64,000 nucleotides of DNA. It comes from Bradyrhizobium sp. ISRA464 (GTDB taxonomy: Bacteria; Pseudomonadota; Alphaproteobacteria; Rhizobiales; Xanthobacteraceae). The position numbers and the translations under genes were made by a program. The stretch lies in contig NZ_CP094526.1 in assembly GCF_029910095.1 (NCBI RefSeq), forward strand, positions 62,001 to 126,000, read 5' to 3'. Each line of letters starts with the position of its first letter. Within the stretch, counting starts at the first letter, position 1. This document shows positions 62,442-64,000 of this stretch, one piece after another. The notes under the pieces were generated by a model that worked only from the letters and a program-made list of their open reading frames with translations, had not been told where the DNA came from and searched no databases.

Positions 62442-62613
62442 AAACAATACGACAAGGCGCGATGACCGCGCCTTGAATGAATGGATGCCCCGAGCCTGGC
62501 CAACATCTCGATCCCCCTCAAGCGCATCTCCAGGCCGGGCCACTCCAGTAAATACAATCTCGCTCCGCGCGCTTCAACCTCGCGGGCCGAGGATATTATC
62601 TAACGTATTGATT

Positions 62614-63327
62614 CTACTTGGGCTTGCCTGGAAGAAGCTGAAGCGGCGACGGCGGGGCCGAACCGGGCGCGGCCGGCGTCCCGCATTTGCCGTTCTGCCC
62701 GCCCTGGGACTGGATGAACAGGCCCTGCACCTTGCCGCTATTGGATTCGACGCGCGAGACGCCGGTGGTCATGTCGACCAGCAGACGGTCGCCGCGCAGC
62801 ACGTTCTGGCACTGGGTCAGCACCACGCCGCCGAGCATCGTGATCAGGTTGGTCTTGGTGTCGAAGATCGCGGTTTCGCCGGTAACCACCTGATCCTTTT
62901 GGGTTACCACGACGTTGCCCCGCGCCTCGAGGCGTTTGATCGACGACGCGCCGCCGGGGCCGGGGGTCGCCGACTGCATCGGGGCGGCGGAGCCCTTCGC
63001 GCCCTTGGCGTTGCTGTTGGCCGGCTGCTGCTGCGACTGGCCCGAGCTCGATTCGTAGAACACCACCAGCGTCTTCGAGGTCATGGTGGTGTCGCCCTGC
63101 ACCACCTTCACGTTGCCGGAGAAGGTCGCTTCCTTCTTCTTGTCGCGCATTTCGAGCGAGGCGGCCTCGATCTGGATCGGCTGGTCGCGGTTCTGCGAAA
63201 AGCCCTGCATGGCGTTGGGGACGCCGGTCATCGAGCCTTGCGCGCTTGCAGCGCTCGCGGCGAAGAGCGAGAGCGCGAACGCCGCAATTGCTGTGCCGCG
63301 CGGAAAAGATCTCATCATCAATGTCAT
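62614..63327 (-). CDS. lptA: Periplasmic LPS-bridge protein LptA
   Basis: LptA forms the beta-jellyroll bridge that carries lipopolysaccharide across the periplasm. The 237-residue precursor has a signal peptide (GTAIAAFALSLFAASAASA) and OstA-type strands (IEAASLEMRDKKKEATFSGN, GDTTMTSKTLVV, RLEARGNVVVTQKDQVVTGE). A Gln/Ala/Ser/Gly-rich insert of about 35 residues interrupts the fold, and the C-terminus is a Pro/Gly-rich tail. The ATG overlaps the lptC stop (ATGA). Confidence 0.92.
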   Translation of the reverse strand: MTLMMRSFPRGTAIAAFALSLFAASAASAQGSMTGVPNAMQGFSQNRDQPIQIEAASLEMRDKKKEATFSGNVKVVQGDTTMTSKTLVVFYESSSGQSQQQPANSNAKGAKGSAAPMQSATPGPGGASSIKRLEARGNVVVTQKDQVVTGETAIFDTKTNLITMLGGVVLTQCQNVLRGDRLLVDMTTGVSRVESNSGKVQGLFIQSQGGQNGKCGTPAAPGSAPPSPLQLLPGKPK

Positions 63328-64000
63328 TTCGGGTTGGCGGATCTGCGTGCCTTGGGCGGCGGCGGAGGTGGTGCGGGTTCGGCGGGCTGGCTGGCGGCGT
63401 TATTGTCGCCGAGCTTGTCGAGATGCATCACCACGTTGCCCTCGAACCGCACAACTTCGCCGTTGTTGTAGATCCGCAGCTTGTCGGAGGTCAGCGTCCC
63501 GTCGAGCAGCTTGACGTCGACATGCTCGTCCGAGGTCACGGTGCCCTTGTTCATGTCGACGAAGGCCTGCGTCAGCCTCGCCTCATAGCCGGTCGACGAT
63601 TGCAGGAAGATATCCTTGCGCAGGTCGAGCAGCTGCTGCTTGTTGTCGAAGAAGCCGGTGCGCGCATCCATCGTCACCGTCGATTGGTCCTCCATCGCCA
63701 CCTTGGCGCGGATCGTCTTCAACTCGACATGATCGGGATCGGTCACGTCCTGGATCGCAGCCTTGGCCCACATCTCGTAGGGCCGCCCGTCGGTCGAGAA
63801 GCCGGACAAATGCGGCGATTCCATCGTGATCTTGGTCCCCGACACCACGAGATTGTCCATCTCGACGGGCATTTTGGGCATCAGAGCGCGGAACGGATTG
63901 ACGATCGAAACGAAGACGATCGCCGCCATCGCCAGCACCACCGCCGCCGGCACCGCGATGCGCAGGATCCGCACCATGCGGCTGTGCCGCGCGGCCGCGG
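63324..64000 (-). CDS. lptC: LPS export protein LptC (partial, continues beyond the window)
   Basis: LptC sits in the inner membrane and hands lipopolysaccharide from LptBFG to LptA. The visible part has the membrane helix (IAVPAAVVLAMAAIVFVSIV), the periplasmic jellyroll (LVVSGTKITMESPHLSGFS, MDARTGFFDNKQQLLDLR) and a Pro-rich tail. An ATG exists at 63977, but the frame stays open upstream with AAARHSRMVRILR, which fits the usual longer LptC N-terminus, so the true start is probably outside. The stop overlaps lptA. Confidence 0.9.
   Translation of the reverse strand, partial: AAARHSRMVRILRIAVPAAVVLAMAAIVFVSIVNPFRALMPKMPVEMDNLVVSGTKITMESPHLSGFSTDGRPYEMWAKAAIQDVTDPDHVELKTIRAKVAMEDQSTVTMDARTGFFDNKQQLLDLRKDIFLQSSTGYEARLTQAFVDMNKGTVTSDEHVDVKLLDGTLTSDKLRIYNNGEVVRFEGNVVMHLDKLGDNNAASQPAEPAPPPPPPKARRSANPK

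Overview
The window looks like core chromosome of a Bradyrhizobium-type alphaproteobacterium (Hyphomicrobiales). The signs are high GC, an Irr regulator with the Bradyrhizobium heme motif (Cys29) and His117-119, a DivL-type kinase, a ROSE RNA thermometer with an RpoH promoter, a FYDLN-acid protein, gene orders usual for this group (mutM/ubiE-ubiB-coaBC-dut; divL-tsaE/amgK-pilZ-murU; addB-addA-trxA; folC-accD-trpA-trpB-trpF-lapA-ihfB-sppA; aroA-cmk-rpsA; lptC-lptA-lptB-rpoN-hpf-ptsN), and several families of palindromic intergenic repeats. I see no phage, transposase, CRISPR array or rRNA. All calls come from reading the sequence; nothing was searched.

Layout. 0-4.1 kb: the end of a glutathione S-transferase-like gene, then fabV-fabB-fabA (unsaturated fatty acid synthesis) divergent from irr. 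4.2-10.6 kb: an SH3 protein, a hydroxyacid dehydrogenase, a divergent LysR/aldo-keto reductase pair, a MoeB/ThiF-type E1 enzyme and a secreted pseudo-protease. 10.6-17.6 kb: ggt, mutM, ubiE-ubiB, coaBC, dut. 17.8-23.2 kb: divL, a tsaE-amgK fusion, a PilZ gene and murU, linking polarity signalling to tRNA modification and peptidoglycan-sugar recycling. 23.2-24.9 kb: a DUF2891 gene beside the remains of a symporter and a LysR gene. 24.9-32 kb: addB-addA recombination nuclease and trxA. 32-44 kb: folC, accD, trpABF, lapA, ihfB, sppA, rpsA, cmk, aroA. 44-47.4 kb: FYDLN protein, tRNA-Ala(GGC), a GIY-YIG gene, ohrR/ohr and a CoA-transferase. 47.8-52 kb: ugpBAEC glycerol-3-phosphate transporter behind a Pho box. 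52-53.4 kb: a heat-shock unit. 53.4-58 kb: a TetR-controlled acyl-CoA-type catabolic cluster of unknown substrate. 58-64 kb: ptsN, hpf, rpoN, lptB, lptA, lptC (the last cut by the window end).

Most interesting: coaBC carries an N-terminal FitA-like antitoxin (ribbon-helix-helix) domain and has a 19-bp near-perfect palindrome 15 bp before its start codon. This suggests a CoA biosynthesis enzyme that represses its own gene with a domesticated toxin-antitoxin module. Also of note are the Tyr-for-His kinase DivL, the combined RpoH promoter and ROSE thermometer before hsp20, two nested TetR operators, paired OhrR boxes, a Pho box before ugp, a decayed LysR/symporter junction, and intergenic repeats that supply the stop codons of trpF and lptB.
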